A stretch of 64,000 nt of DNA, taken from assembly GCA_033065855.1 (NCBI GenBank), contig JAVXUO010002077.1:107001-171000 (forward strand). Direction: 5' to 3'. The translations under genes were made by a program, and so were the position numbers. The stretch's first letter is position 1; each line of letters starts with the position of its first letter. Origin of the DNA: Escallonia rubra. Its lineage: Eukaryota; Streptophyta; Magnoliopsida; Escalloniales; Escalloniaceae. Under the pieces are notes generated by a model. The model searched no databases and was not told where the DNA came from. It was given only the letters and a program-made list of their open reading frames with translations. Positions 1-12,354 of the stretch are shown here, piece after piece.

Positions 1-1730
1 ATTTTTTCTACTAGGTTTAATATGTTGTTTGATTTGTTAAGAACTTCAAAATCTTGCAAACATGATGAAGATATGAGGAATGGGCATTAGTAGAAGTGAA
101 TGAATTTTCATCCACTAATGTAGACACTACAATCACAAAGACAAAACATGTGTCCTTCAAGTTATCTGCATTCGGCTTTCACGGTAGAGTATCATGACTA
201 ATTCGTGCTCTCGAAATGCACACCTCAGAGGAGAGTAGAATGCAATGTAGATATTTAGTTAAAGGTATAGTTTCCTGCTTAACGTTTCTTTTCTAGGAGA
301 TCTGTTCGCAGGACATGGATGAAAAGATTATAGAAAGAAGCTACTACTTCTTCCACGCATTCAGACTTTCCCGCGATGCCAAATCCTCTAAAGCGAGGTC
401 GACCAACAAATAGTAGTGGTACATTTTTCTGGGGTTTTATTTCTGATGAAACTTCCCTGCCATATATGTTCCATTTTATTCGTGGTAAAGTTTGGTACAT
501 ACATCAGTTTCTCTGAAAAAATAATTAAGTTTATTGGACCAAAATGTGTAAAGCCCAATCACTACGTAATGGAGTACACCTTGAAGATCTTTAATGGTAG
601 AGGTAAGTACGGTTCGGTTGATTAGGTTTTTAGGATGAATACTAAATCGAACTGACCACCATCAGTTTGAAAGAAAAAAAAACAACAGACTGTAGTTGAA
701 CGGTTCCATTTCAACGTTTTGGACGGATTAATTCGGACAGATGATTGGTTTGGGCTTGTAGTAATTTTTGGACTTTTTGGGCCTATACATTGACTATTTA
801 GCGTTTGTATTATACATAATCACAAGTTTTTTGGAGTAATATACGGATTGACGGGTTTGGTTTTTGGGCCTATATATCTCCAAGAAAAAATGTATAAATG
901 TTAATCTAATCTTAGTTACTATTTAGTTTTTACCATACTTAGTATCTAATCATACAATATATAAGTAAATTCTATCCTTTTTAAAATATGTAGGCTCCAA
1001 AAAAACTAAATGAATTGAGCTTTCATGATATTATAAAGCTCTACCTAATTTATATCGTAGTTGAGCGTACCTATTGAAAAAACCAAATCTCGGTTGGAGA
1101 AAAAAAAAATGGTTGTTTTTTTAATTGATTTGTGATTTGCCGGCTCGGTCGGTTCGATTTGAGAGGTTGAATTTGGCTGAACGGTTTAAATGTTCACCCC
1201 TATTTAATTTGACTTGAAGTAAGTAATTAAAACATGCATTCCACAATGGACCGCTTGCACCCTACACTTGTTGCTAAAAGATTTGCAAAAGTGTCACTTG
1301 AGGTATCTTTATCGGCAAAAGGGGATGATATCTCAGTTCCTTGGATCGTATATACATGTCATCAAAAGTTTCAACAAGTGTTGCTAAAAGATGAAAAGAA
1401 AAATGCAACAATTATTCTTCTTCTTTCTAATTACCAGATATTTAACGATATATAGAGACATATCAAGTGTATAATTAAACTCATATACGACATATTTAAG
1501 CTTCCTTTGTCTATCTGAAGTGTTGATCCCAAGCAAGTCAAAGTTCCAAAATAAAGCTTGTTAATCGTTGCGATCAATAAGTTGGCACATGTCAAGATCG
1601 AATAGCATTCATATTTTGTTTCGCTCATTTCATGGATCCATCTCAAACGTGTTTCTAAACAACCGAACATACGAACCGAGCGTGAGTCTTCGTTTGTTTT
1701 GCAGCCCCTACCCCTTGAATAGGCAGCAGA
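1..1730. other. AT-rich spacer left of the COPT gene
   Basis: I see no supported gene here. The open frames are short, without recognisable domains or splice context, and overlap one another on both strands. The stretch is rich in A and T runs. It probably contains decayed repeats, but I could not delimit one. Confidence 0.5.
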
Positions 1731-1732
1731 TA

Positions 1733-1857
1733 GTACTAGTACAGACGTACGGTACATCTTCTTGATATGGTAGATCCCGAAAATGCACAGGACTCAAAAT
1801 CCTTGTACGACACACAAAATTTACTCAACTGTACAATTCTTAGTCTAGTATATTTAA
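1733..1857 (+). promoter_or_regulatory. COPT promoter with clustered GTAC copper-response cores and TATA box
   Basis: Six GTAC tetramers start at 1733, 1739, 1747, 1752, 1805 and 1831, just upstream of a TATA-like TATATTTAA at 1849-1857. A seventh GTAC lies at 1981 in the leader. GTAC is the core bound by the copper-deficiency regulator SPL7 in plants and CRR1 in green algae. The cluster therefore suggests that the downstream transporter is induced when copper is scarce. The motif positions are seen; the regulation is inferred. Confidence 0.6.
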
Positions 1858-1998
1858 GAGGGCGAGTAAAAGCTTGCCATCTTCCTCCTCAATCCTCGTC
1901 CCAACCACATCACCTCATCCATCAAACCATCGCCTTCCTCTAGGAGCCAGAGACCCGTTCCAGATCGAGAGAGCAAAACAGTACTACTCATTCCCGGC

Positions 1999-2496
1999 AT
2001 GAACGACGGCCACATGCACGGCGGCATGGACGGTAGCATGGGCATGGCTCCGCCCACCATGAACGGCACAGGAACCATGGTGCACCCTCACCGCAGGATG
2101 ATGATGATGATGCACATGACCTTCTTCTGGGGGAAAAACTCCGAGATCCTCTTCTCGGGCTGGCCCGGAACCGACTCCGGCATGTACGCATTAGCCCTCG
2201 TCTTCGTCTTCTTTCTGGCCTTTATAGTCGAGTGGCTCTCTCACAGCCGCTTCATCAAGCAGGAGGCCAACCACGTGGCCGCCGGCCTGGCCCAGACGCT
2301 GATGCACGCGCTGCGCGTGGGCCTGGCCTACCTGGTGATGCTCGCGGTGATGTCGTTCAACGCGGGCGTTTTCATCGTGGCGGTTGCCGGGCACACTCTG
2401 GGGTTCTTCTTCTTCGGCAGCAGGGTTTTCAAGAAATCGCCGGAGTCAGTGCCGCCGTCCGGTAAGACTTCCGACCTGCCGCCAATGAGTTGCTGA
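1999..2496 (+). CDS. COPT: COPT/Ctr-family high-affinity copper transporter
   Basis: This is a 165-residue, single-exon protein of the Ctr family, which assembles as a trimer and moves Cu(I) across the plasma or an endomembrane. The N-terminus is rich in Met and His (residues 1-40, including a run of Met at 34-38), as expected for copper capture. Three membrane segments follow: about 62-81, 106-120 and 121-140. The second carries the family MxxxM motif (MLAVM, 114-118) and the third the GxxxG packing motif (GHTLG, 131-135). The tail ends in MSC, a reduced form of the Cys-rich ends of some COPTs. Length and lack of introns match plant COPT1/2/6-type genes. The start is the first ATG of the frame and lies about 140 bases past the TATA box. 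The exact paralogue number cannot be assigned. Confidence 0.93.
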   Translation: MNDGHMHGGMDGSMGMAPPTMNGTGTMVHPHRRMMMMMHMTFFWGKNSEILFSGWPGTDSGMYALALVFVFFLAFIVEWLSHSRFIKQEANHVAAGLAQTLMHALRVGLAYLVMLAVMSFNAGVFIVAVAGHTLGFFFFGSRVFKKSPESVPPSGKTSDLPPMSC

Positions 2497-3070
2497 TAAT
2501 CAGGGAGTGCGATTAGAATCTGGGGTTGTGATTGTTAGCAGTTCCCTAGCGATTTTGCTAAGAAATACTAGTTTGTGAGGTCAATGTTGTGGTCGCAAAT
2601 GAAAGTTTGTCGGTGAAGATGGTCTTGTACGACCATTTTTGTGCCTCGATATAGTTACTTAGCTGTTGGGAATGTGTGTATCGACGCTAATTTGCATGAT
2701 TTGAAGAAAACTTTGAAGCAATAGCGAGTTACAAATGTGCGGCGGTATTGGCACTTCTATTTTGGCTAATGTCATGGTTTGTGCAGCTAGTTATGTTCAC
2801 GTAAGCGATCGTTTGGTGATTTTTTTGTGAATTTGTAGGATAAAACTTGAACATCGAAACAGTGAGGTGAACTCAAAAAGAATTATCAGACTGGATGAAT
2901 AATGTTTGATACACAAAACTAGATAAAACGACTGCAAATTGCAAAAATCAAAGCAAAGACAAAAATTATAAGATCGAGCCACGAAGGGAGTAAGATTTAT
3001 GGAAACCCTTTTAAGTTGTAGCAAGTGGGGAATTTGCAATTATATAAATGTTGGGGCAATGTTTTACTAT
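2497..3070. other. COPT 3' UTR and spacer
   Basis: The first 200-300 bases after the COPT stop are probably 3' UTR. Nothing else with a domain or clear repeat structure is visible. Confidence 0.45.
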
Positions 3071-3073
3071 CTA

Positions 3074-3676
3074 CAGGAACCAAATGAAAATTTATACGAT
3101 TATATAGTGTGGCTGAAACACATAATGGTGGATGAACTTCAGCAGAAGGATTCAATTACATCCTCGACTTCATCCTATATATTATTCTGTCACCTGTAAC
3201 TGTGCTCTCCCCCTCCTGTTTTTTGTGCTCTATCGGTGGAACCCCTTCTGGGGATCGACAATTTGGCATTGGCGCTGTTAATTTTAACACTGGTTTGGTC
3301 CCGATTGGAGCATGCATTGAGGGTGTCGAAGCTGAGGATGTGATCACTGCATTTCAGATCGATAGCTATATTTCATATTCTCGAACGGCTGAAACTTTTT
3401 GTTTGCTTACATATCATTGTTTTACTTCCTCACTCTGGTTTCATGGTGCAGATACAATCTAGAGATAAGTTGATGCCCTCGTTTACAGATTTTTTGTGTA
3501 GATTAACTGATGGCTGTAAGGATTTGCATCCACTGCACATCACTCAAGGAAAATCAGAAGTGTTATCTTTCTCATCTGCTTTGGCGTGTTTTGCTTCCCG
3601 ATCACAGGAAGGAATCGTGTACAGCCTATGGTTTCCCTTCCTCGAATCGGTTCAATGCCTTGATGGGATTTTCTGA
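3074..3676 (+). pseudogene. Possible multi-exon gene remnant, unidentified
   Basis: Three stretches look coding and are separated by splice-like sites. The first (3074 to about 3165) follows a CTACAG acceptor and reads EPNENLYDYIVWLKHIMVDE. The second (about 3205-3360) contains GDRQFGIGAVNFNTGLVPIG. The third follows a GTGCAG acceptor near 3451 and runs open to a TGA at 3674-3676. The Gly-rich second block has the flavour of FIST-domain F-box proteins, which carry a similar GIG...TG.PIG pattern, but this comes from memory and is weak. No start codon or complete frame was found, so it may be a 3' gene fragment or a decayed copy. Confidence 0.3.
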
Positions 3677-3679
3677 ATG

Positions 3680-4439
3680 ATTTTTGTCCTTCTTGTTGTG
3701 ATCTCCTAGGTCATCTACTTATTTGGATGTGCTTGTCATCCAAAGCGTGCATGTGTGCTTACTTAACCTTTTACAAGGACTTACTTATCATCTTTAAATT
3801 CTGATTCCACTTTATTCTAGTATATGTTTTTTACTTTCGCTCAAAGAGTAATGGTGGATGAAGAGCTATGCAGAAGCTTTTCAAGGTGATGGTAGAATGA
3901 TTGTAACTTGTAAGCAATCGTGCTTCCCAATTTTTGACAATTTGTTTTCGTGCGTGTACAAATTGTTTTATGTCTGAGTCTCCATTGGGCTGAATTTTTC
4001 CGAAGTTTATGAATGACCTCAAATTAATTGAGTTGGTCAAAGGATTGCCACTCCACTTACAGGAAATTTATCTTTTTTGGATTTCCCCTGTGAAGTGCAT
4101 GTATTTTCAGAAGGGACTACAACACATCTGATATAATAGGAAAATGTTGCTATATGCATGTTAGCTAGCAAACAATAAATTTTTTTATGTAAAACTCTTT
4201 TAGTTTTTGTCACTTGGCACCAAAATTTTGATAAATTAATTGTATCTACTATTGAAAAATATTGGGTTGACAAGCAAGTCCAAGATTTTTGTTAAGAGCT
4301 AGCTTTTGCTAAAACAAAGTCCAAATTTTTAGGCTTTAAAAGTATGCCCATTTGTTTAAAAGTCCAGCAATATTGCAATCGATCTAGGACATTTGGGGTG
4401 AAATGAAAGAATTTTAAATTTATCTCATAAAAATACAAT

Positions 4440-4440
<1 letters not shown>
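3680..4440. other. Spacer without recognisable gene
   Basis: AT-rich sequence with only short, unsupported frames on both strands. It leads into the TA microsatellite. Confidence 0.5.

Positions 4441-4441
<1 letters not shown>

Positions 4442-4496
<55 letters not shown>
4442..4496. repeat. (AT)n microsatellite
   Basis: An uninterrupted alternating AT tract of about 55 bases. It creates artificial Tyr/Ile-repeat reading frames on both strands that are not genes. Confidence 0.95.
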
Positions 4497-4499
<3 letters not shown>

Positions 4500-5640
4500 G
4501 TGCTCATTATCCCTCCAAGAAGTGCAGTCCAAGCCAAAAAGACTGAAGCTGTTTATAAGAGATAGGGGATTTGAGAGAGAGAGAGAGGAGCAAGAATTCA
4601 CAAAAGAAAAAGTGAGGAGAATGGGCACTGCTTCGGCCGAAAGAAAAAGAGGAGGAGAAGAAAAAAAGAAAAGAGAAATAAAAAAGTTTTAAGCTTCTTT
4701 GAGACTCAGATATGGAGGCCGCTAATTGATAGCATGTCTTTATGAGCGAGTCTTTCCAAATACTAATTTTAGTATACATTTCGTCTTTCTTTGTATACGA
4801 TATTTATTAGCAGCAATTATTTTTCAAGGACTCCTTATCATTTCTTGAGGACTCCTTTTAATGAGTAGAATGAGTTGCGCACTAGTTTGTCAATGTATTT
4901 ATATGTACACATGACATAATAGCTAGTTCACACAGTCGAGCACGCGGGTGAGATGATTGACATGGCCAAGCTCTAATCTGCCACACTCTTTTCATGAGCG
5001 TAATAGTTTAAGCACCAAAATAATTCACTCTATTTGTCTATTCTTTTTTATGCCACACACATTGAATTCTTTGGTGCACTTTAGAGAAAAATATTTACCT
5101 TCTCGTTACTATTTTTCCCGTTATTTTGGACTCAAAATAATGGAAAGTAATAGAGAAAAGCCAAAAATTAGAGAAACCCGTGATTAGCAACTACAAAACA
5201 GAAGCTCCAAAACAAAAGTAAAGCCAAACTTACACCCAAATTTGAGCACGGGCTACCTTAGTGGGTGATGAATAATGATATAGCACCATATATGGAAGAT
5301 ATTGCAGAAATGTTTTGTCTGTTTTTTTTTCCTTGAGATTTATGAGAAATATATATCAATAAGTTAATTAAAGAGGCCAACATTCCTAACCTCTAGGATT
5401 ATAAAGCAAAACAAGTTGTAATAAATCACACAAACACGGATGACAACCCCATCCGATATGTACAACTAAATAAAAATAAAAAGACAACGTTAAATATAAC
5501 AAACAAGTCCATTTTTTTTCTTTTTTTTTTTCAGGTAAAGAAACAACAAACAAAAAAGAACCAAAAGATAATACCAACTAGATAAACACCTAAACAAGAT
5601 AATATCAAAATGAAATAGCCAATAAAAAACACACAACACC
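4500..5640. other. Spacer without recognisable gene
   Basis: A purine-rich stretch (GAGA and GAAA runs, about 4570-4690) is followed by AT-rich DNA. The frames here are low-complexity and have no domain signature. Confidence 0.45.
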
Positions 5641-5654
5641 AGACGACACTGCCA

Positions 5655-6680
5655 GCCAGGCAATGGGGCGGGTCGGATGCGGATCTGCTAAAATCCGAAC
5701 CCGCCCCGCTAGTCATTGAACTTTGCCCCGCCCCGTCCTCGATGTAGAACGCGAAAAACCCGAAACCAACCCAACCCGCCCCATTGCCAATTGTGCGCAT
5801 ATTCAATTGCAATTGTCTGATATAGAAGAAGATGGTTTTTGAGGACAAATGGTCCAGAAGTTCCACAGTTGCAATATGTCAACTCCTAAGCACAACTGAT
5901 TTTCAATTCTCTAATCAAATAATTATTGACCACGGGGAGTCTGAGGGGATACTTCTTAGGTAAGAAAAAATTGAAAGAAACAAAGAGAACAGAAACGTAA
6001 ACAATGAACCTTTTTTTTATGCTTTTCTGGTTACAAAGAACTTGAACAACTGAATGTAATGAAAATCGTAAAAACACAATAGACTTCTAGTTATTTCAGA
6101 GAGTGTACCCTTGCTTGTGAGCTGGTCTACGGTGATTGGTCACCTGTAATTGAATCTGGATCTTCTCGATTGGATTCAAGTAGTTGGATGAATCTGGATG
6201 AATCTAGATCTTCTCGATTGGATGTATCTGGATCTATTGCAATAGTGGAACAGACGAGGGACGAGGAGACCTTCGGCTTCTTCCATTCGCTCTCAACTAT
6301 CAATCATTTTTTAGTTGGCATATCAGTGTATCGTCGTGAGAAGTGTTTGTGGCCGTGCGGTGGAGCCGCCGCTAGTTTGCGGCCGTGCGGTGTAGAGTGG
6401 GCTGATCAGACTAGTCGTGTGGTGGAGAGTGAGAACTGAGAAGGTTGAGAATTGAGATCTAGGGTTTGGCAGAAAAGAAAGAACATATATATATATATAT
6501 ATATGATGGACGGCTAAGATCGACTAAAGTATTAGGGGACGGCTAGGATCAACTAAAGTATTAAGGTTACTATACCGGGGCGGGGCAGGGCGGGTCGCAG
6601 GACAGATTGACATGAATACCATACTCGCCCCTAACCCGTTACGAATTTTTAAAAAAAAATACCATACCCACCCCATACCC
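5655..6680. repeat. Possible non-autonomous transposon bounded by GC-rich CGGGGCGGGG blocks
   Basis: A block of GGGGCGGG, GGGTCGG and CCCGCCCC motifs at about 5655-5790 recurs in related form at 6570-6690. The flanking DNA is AT-rich. Such repeated GGGT(C)GGG blocks are typical of subterminal regions of some plant DNA elements. Inside is a short internal duplication around 6150-6235 (units containing GATCTTCTCGATTGGAT). I could not identify matching ends or a target duplication. Confidence 0.3.
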
Positions 6681-6689
6681 CGGTCAAAG

Positions 6690-7730
6690 TAAAAAAAAAC
6701 CCTCTCCTACCGAGGCTGGGCGAGGCAGAGATCCACGAGTTCGGATTTTTTTGTCATCCCTAGCCACTACGTCGAGAATCAGACATGTTTCCCAATGCTG
6801 CATCATTGCCTCGATCATCGTGCACCCACGATGGTGCCGGAATCCCGCCTTCGCTGGCCATTTCGCCGTTGTAGAGCCCCGGTATACCCCAAACAACAAC
6901 CACTAGCTCCCAAACCGAAGACTAGTCAAAAACCTAAAATCTGACTAGAGCCCTGCCGAAATCCCTTTCATAATAGCCCAACAACTCGGCAAACCACATT
7001 CGTCCACCGACAGCTACCACCGTCGTCTCAACTTCACCCAAATTAAGCTAAAACAAAACCACCAAGGCACAGACACAACTCCACTGCCAAAACAACCGAT
7101 GAACCTTTCTAGGGCAAGGGGGAAGGGAGATCAACTAGGGGGAGAGGGAGGAAAAAACCCTAGAAGAAAAATAACCCTAGCCTAGACTTTCCAAAACTAA
7201 CTCAAAACCAAGAAGCTCTGTACCCGAAACCCACATCGCACGACCAAGCCCCACCGAAGCCAAGGACAAACCCGATGGCCATAAACCTTCGCTTCTCCGG
7301 TCACCACAACCCTTCCATGGAGCACCCAAGGGCTCCCAACTTCTAACCTAGATCTACCTCCAACCCATCACCGGCGCCAAAAATACATGGAAGCCAACCA
7401 CTGCCCGATTGCGGTCCATCACAACGACGACGTCGTCTAGATCACTGGAGGCATCATATCCTCAAAACAACCCAAAACGAATACCTAAGCTACAGATCTA
7501 AGCTATCACGTCACCATGCGCCGGGAAAACTAACGATGGCGATGGAGACGGATGAGAGAGAGGGGTTTGGCAGGGAAAGGGTGTTGTTATAGTCGCCTTT
7601 CTCAGAGAGAGGAAGTTTAAAATGTTTTGTCTTATTGTCGTATAATGCATTACTGATGAAAGAGCTTACTTGATTGTAATCTTTCGTCTTACACTCTGAT
7701 CAGTATTTGTGAGCAAGACAATTCATACTA
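6690..7730. other. Unassigned, possibly retroelement-derived GC-richer stretch
   Basis: From about 6690 to 7560 the DNA is richer in G and C than its surroundings and has no long frame. Its minus strand resembles an untranslated leader rich in Thr- and Pro-type codons broken by stops. This could be the 5' region of a decayed retroelement. No protein domain was found. Confidence 0.25.
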
Positions 7731-7735
7731 ATTTC

Positions 7736-8020
7736 TGTTACACTCACGACCAGTATAACCAGAATTCCAAAATTTCTTTGTTTCATAACCCCTATATTTT
7801 TATAGCTATTACTAATATACAGTGACACAATTTTTTCTCAGTTATATGTATACATGATGTAAAATAATAAAAGCTTGAACTATATGTAGACTATAATGAA
7901 AAGAATCACATTGAAATAAGGTGGTGGGGAAAGTTCTTCTATCTTTCTTTTCTTTTTTTGGTGGTGGTAGGGGGGGTAAATGGTATTATGTAGGCTCCAA
8001 TTATTCATGCCATAACTTTA
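7736..8020. repeat. Direct repeat R, left copy, abutting the Helitron complex
   Basis: This segment starts at GTTACACTCACGACCAG and runs to the TAGGCTCCAATTATTCAT motif. A second copy in the same orientation occurs at 21492-21860, immediately beyond the other side of the two Helitrons. The copies share several blocks, including AAAGCTTGAACTATA and AATGAAAAGAATCAC, with length differences in a T/G-rich run. Confidence 0.75.
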
Positions 8021-8363
8021 GGCTTAAAAAAGAACAAGTTTTAAACCCGTGCGTTGCACACGGGAACATTTTTAATAATAATTGGTCAAATGTTAATTAA
8101 GGAATGTCATATAAGACTATTAGTACAATAATATATAAAAATAGTAAAAGCGATGGCAAGGGCAGATTGGAACAATTACAATCTAACCAAAACATCAAGT
8201 TAGAGTTACAGCACTTGTGTTTCAACCAATTTAATAATCATCGAGTGAACATAATTTTAAAAAGAAAATTTAGAATGCAAAATAGTTGACGAAGTTTCTA
8301 TCAGTAACATTCATATTGATGCTTCCAACGCTGCAAATATATCACATAGTCACGTTAGAGTGC

Positions 8364-9010
8364 TTATTCTAAACAACACTGCACAAAACCAAATAGTATA
8401 ACATACCTGGCCCAAAAAATTATCCATTTGTACCCATGAGCATGTCTTTGAGGTCTGTCCACACCTTCAGCAATGATCATCCTTTCAATTTTTTCCAACA
8501 TAACTGCCAAATCTCTCATGTCGATGAACTTCTTTTTTAACTTTTGATGAACGCTTTCAATAGGCCATGTAGCCGGAAGTGTGACCACAATTGCACGAAC
8601 CAGAGTTGATATGTTTGGACTAAAACCTTTTCGCTTAAGGTTATGGTAATTTTTTTCTTTTGCTAGCATGTGAGATCTCATGTTTTTTGGATCCATTTCT
8701 GTTTTTCTAATTGAATCCATAAGGGATGAAGCTTTATTTCTCTATTTTCCAAATAATTTACTAACTTTGCTGCATCATGTAAGTTACAATTATCAAATAT
8801 AATTTTTTTTGCTCCATCCCAGGACAAGGGAAGATCATGAACAATCTTTTGAATCAAATAATCTTCTGAAATTTCGTACTCGCAGATTCGTAACTAATGG
8901 CAAAGCTCAATTTTTTTACAGCAATACTTAGTTATTTGTGTATCTAGCTTAAAAGTTGTATTTTCAAAATCTTCCAAAAGCGACCTAATGCAAAGACACT
9001 CGTTTCGAAG
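8364..9010 (-). pseudogene. Decayed gag-like fragments
   Basis: On the minus strand, 9000-8680 reads with one stop as a chain containing LEDFENTTFKLDTQITKYC and then KIVHDLPLSWDGAKKIIFDN. After a frame change, 8720-8364 contains VVTLPATWPIESV. LPxSW-type motifs within alpha-helical sequence are usual in gag proteins of Copia-type retrotransposons. No zinc knuckle, protease or reverse transcriptase is attached. The region lies between the RPA-like gene and the Helitron 3' end, so it is probably a captured or inserted fragment. Identity is tentative. Confidence 0.35.
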
Positions 9011-10458
9011 CCCCATACTTGAATAAGACCTAAAAGACAAAAGATACAAAGTTACTAAAACTTATTATTTTTAGAGAACAAAAAAATATAAAAATGGTTT
9101 CAGTACGTTGGCAAGTGATGATTGAATAAAAAAGAAAATACGGTGTTAGAATGCGAGACATTATATTTGATCAAACCATACAAAAATGTTGCATTAATTA
9201 TTAGCTGAAATTATAGTCAATGACCAAAAAGGGAAAAAAAGGAATTATTCAAACAAACATTTTTGAATCTCCAGATTCTTAGGTTCAAAAAGAAAAGTAG
9301 TATTGCATTAACATGAAAAAGCTTAGCAAAACCAGTAAATTGATGAATAACAACAGTTGTAATACGTCAACAGGCTAGCATTGATGACTAATATTTATTT
9401 TCATCACGGGTTGGTATTGTACTTTCTTCCATGCTTAGATTACAGTTGTCTCCATGATCATCAATGCTAATAGCTTCAGATGAATTTTCTTCAGAGTTTC
9501 TAACAGTTTACAGCAAACATGTCAATTATACACACACACATTATTATTTACAATTACCGATAATAAAGTACACGTACTTACCCTTTTATGCACACCTTTT
9601 TTACGGAGGATCATCGATAAAAAGCTCTCATTTTATACTTTGCCCAATCTCCGTCGAAGACATCATCTCGATCTATAAGATTTTGTAGATGTAACTTAAT
9701 GTGCCACTTAAGACTATAAGGAATAAGTACGAAAAAAATGTATACCTCCTTTAACATCTTTCTTACCTCAAGCTTATAGTTGACATCAAAGGTCTTACTA
9801 ACGGTAAGTCTTTTGCTTCCATGTTGCAGATTGTAGTCATTCAACTTTATTTGGAAGACAAATGTTTTTCCCAAGAACTTCTCTTCCAACAAATCGTGAA
9901 CCAAGTTTGGATTCCTTTCTCGTGCCCGAATTATGTAAATCAATACCAAAAGGTAATAAAAAATTTATGTTAAAGAAAAAGAAAATTAAAATGGCTAAGG
10001 AAGTAAATATAATATACAATTAACCTTCTCATGCATATCCAATAGATGAGTGACAGAACATCCCAACCATATTTCCACTTCTCTGTCGAACACCGTAAAA
10101 ATTGCAATATCGCTTTTGTCGTCTATTTCAAGCATTAACCTATACCTAAAATTACAAAGACCAAAAGTATTTATACTATGATAAACTTACACATATTAGA
10201 CAACAAAATAGTTACAACTTTCATGTCCAAAATTACCTTGGAATTGGATATAAAACCTCTGCATTGCATGTTTCACACCATAACTTAAACTCCTTTTCAA
10301 CAGCCTTCTTTCGACATGGGCATGACATGTAGTAGTACCATCCATAAGCACTATCAATCCTCAGAACAATGGCCTTGCATGTGTAAGTCGTTTCCTGAAA
10401 AACAAATATTGATAACCGATGTATATAAGTTTTAAACCATGAAAGAAAAATCATCAAA

Positions 10459-10461
10459 CTA
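10459..10461. repeat. CACTA target-site duplication, left (CTA)
   Basis: CTA directly precedes the CACTA terminus, and CTA follows the other end at 13180-13182. Three-base duplications are diagnostic of the CACTA superfamily. Confidence 0.9.
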
Positions 10462-10919
10462 CACTACAAGAAAACAGGTTTTTAGTGACGGAATTTGGCT
10501 CCGTCACTAAAATTCCGTCACCTAAAAGGATTTTGGTGACGGAATTTGCTCCGTCACTAAAATTCCGTCACCTAAACTAACCAATGTTAAGAAAACAGAT
10601 TTTTAGTGGCGGAATTTGGCTTCGTCACTAAAATTTCGTCACCTAAAAGACTTTTAGTGACGGAATTGGTTCCGTCACTAAAATTCCGTCACCTAAAACT
10701 AATAATTTTAATTTGAATTATTTTTTGTTTTTTTTTTTAGTTTTGGAAAAATCCTCAAATGTAAAAATTAGGGCTTTTTCTTTTCTTTTCATTATCCCTC
10801 CATCTCTTTGAGCTCCTCCCGCCGCCTCTTTCCTCCCCAAATTCTCACCGGCCCCCTCCCTTTCTCCCCATTCCGTCACCGCCGGCCAAGGAAGCCACAG
10901 AGATGGACAACAGTCTGTA

Positions 10920-11080
10920 AGCCCGAAGCCACGACGAGACCGCGAGCTCGAGCCGCGAACGGCGAGCGGCGAACGACGAGCTACGAGCAGCGAATGACGA
11001 GCTGCGAGCGGCGCACGGCGAGCTGCGAGCGGCGCACGGCGAGCTGCAACGGCGATTCAGGCGAACGGCGAGCTGGGAGC
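10920..11080 (+). repeat. GC-rich minisatellite inside the CACTA element
   Basis: Tandem variants of GAGCTGCGAGCGGCGCACGG repeat several times. They produce an Arg/Ser/Cys-rich frame (ERRTASC units) that belongs to a 175-codon open frame from 10808. The frame has no recognised domain and may simply be a by-product of the repeat. Confidence 0.6.
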
Positions 11081-11354
11081 GGCAAGCAGCTTGCGGATCT
11101 GCTGCTACGGACGGCCACCTCTGCCGACGCCGACGCCGGCAGCCGCTACCGCTACACGCGGACGGACGGCCACCTCTGCTCCATTCCTCCGGTCACTCCA
11201 CTCCACCGGACCACCGGCGCTAACAGCTCTGAGGCTCTGAGCTCCCAGTCTTCTTCGGTCTTCACCAACGGTGGGCGAATCGACGATAAAGGTATGTTCC
11301 GAATTCTGACGCGGTCCACGCTTCATAACCAGTAACACACCGTTTATATTCTCC

Positions 11355-11600
11355 CTCTGCTAATAGGAACTCTGTATCTACTGCATGTGATAAATGAAAA
11401 GCGAAAAAGTTACCCACTGATTGTACTTCAGCTGTTCCAATCAATCGCCAAAATTGATCGACAACCCATTGAACTAGATTCTGTGTAAACACCCTGTTGT
11501 CAATAAACCTGCCTACAAGTGAATTTGCCCATCTCGTTCTCTAAAAGGATAGCAATTCGGGATCTACTATCACCGTCCACATCGCTCTAAGACTGGATTT
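11355..11600 (-). pseudogene. LINE ORF1 (DUF4283-like) fragment within CACTA
   Basis: On the minus strand the sequence reads ANSLVGRFIDNRVFTQ, then WRLIGTAEVQSVGNFFAFHL and FLLAEG. This order (LVGKF..., WR, V...GN.F.F.F, a G-rich end) is that of the DUF4283 domain found in the first ORF of plant L1-type LINEs. A stop interrupts it upstream. It is either a nested LINE remnant or DNA captured by the CACTA element. Confidence 0.5.
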
Positions 11601-12354
11601 TCATCTATATTAGAGGACTCAAAACACTAACTGTGAAAAACACGGCATCGACCCACTCACAAGGGAAGAGAAACCCACAGGAACAGAGACTAAAGGTCAG
11701 GCTTTGAGAGGGTTAAAACTGCCTTGGAACATTACTCTCTGGCAGGGTGAGATATTTAACTCGGTCACAATGCAGAACTTAGCTTCCAGGGGAAGGTACG
11801 AGATCGTGCCTCGTCTTCGCAACAATTCTTTTTTTGAATTGGGTGGTCTACCGCCTTTGGTATCGGTGATCTGATGAGTGTCCACTTGGATGGAAAGTGA
11901 GTTCAATAGCTATTAGCTGCCATGTTGATATTTGGTCCCCATTTGACAAGTCATTGGCCAAGTATGATTTTCAATAGGACTACCGTCACAATCACGAAAA
12001 GAAACTTCGTTTTATTGGATAATTATTGGAAAATACAGCACATCTACCACACAGTTCAAATGCAAACTGAATTCAAATGCACAACGGTATACAAGCAGCT
12101 AGAGCATTAAGCCTTCTTAAACATAACCTTGAAGGGCACATCGCTCAATGTCAACTGCCTCCTGCCATTTTGGATGAGAATGCCGACATCTTTACACCGT
12201 GGTAGTGGAAATAGTGAGCTTGCTTAGATAATGACTTAAGTGTAGTCTAATTAGATTATGTGCGGGCATATATGATTCATGATTCTTCACCATATTATTT
12301 ATGATGTGAATTTTTAGTAATTGTTAGTTAAATTTATCTTTATATGATTGTGCA

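Noticed and set aside
4292-4692. Frames across the TA tract with Tyr-Ile repeats on both strands
   Set aside because: They come from the microsatellite and have no conserved flank.
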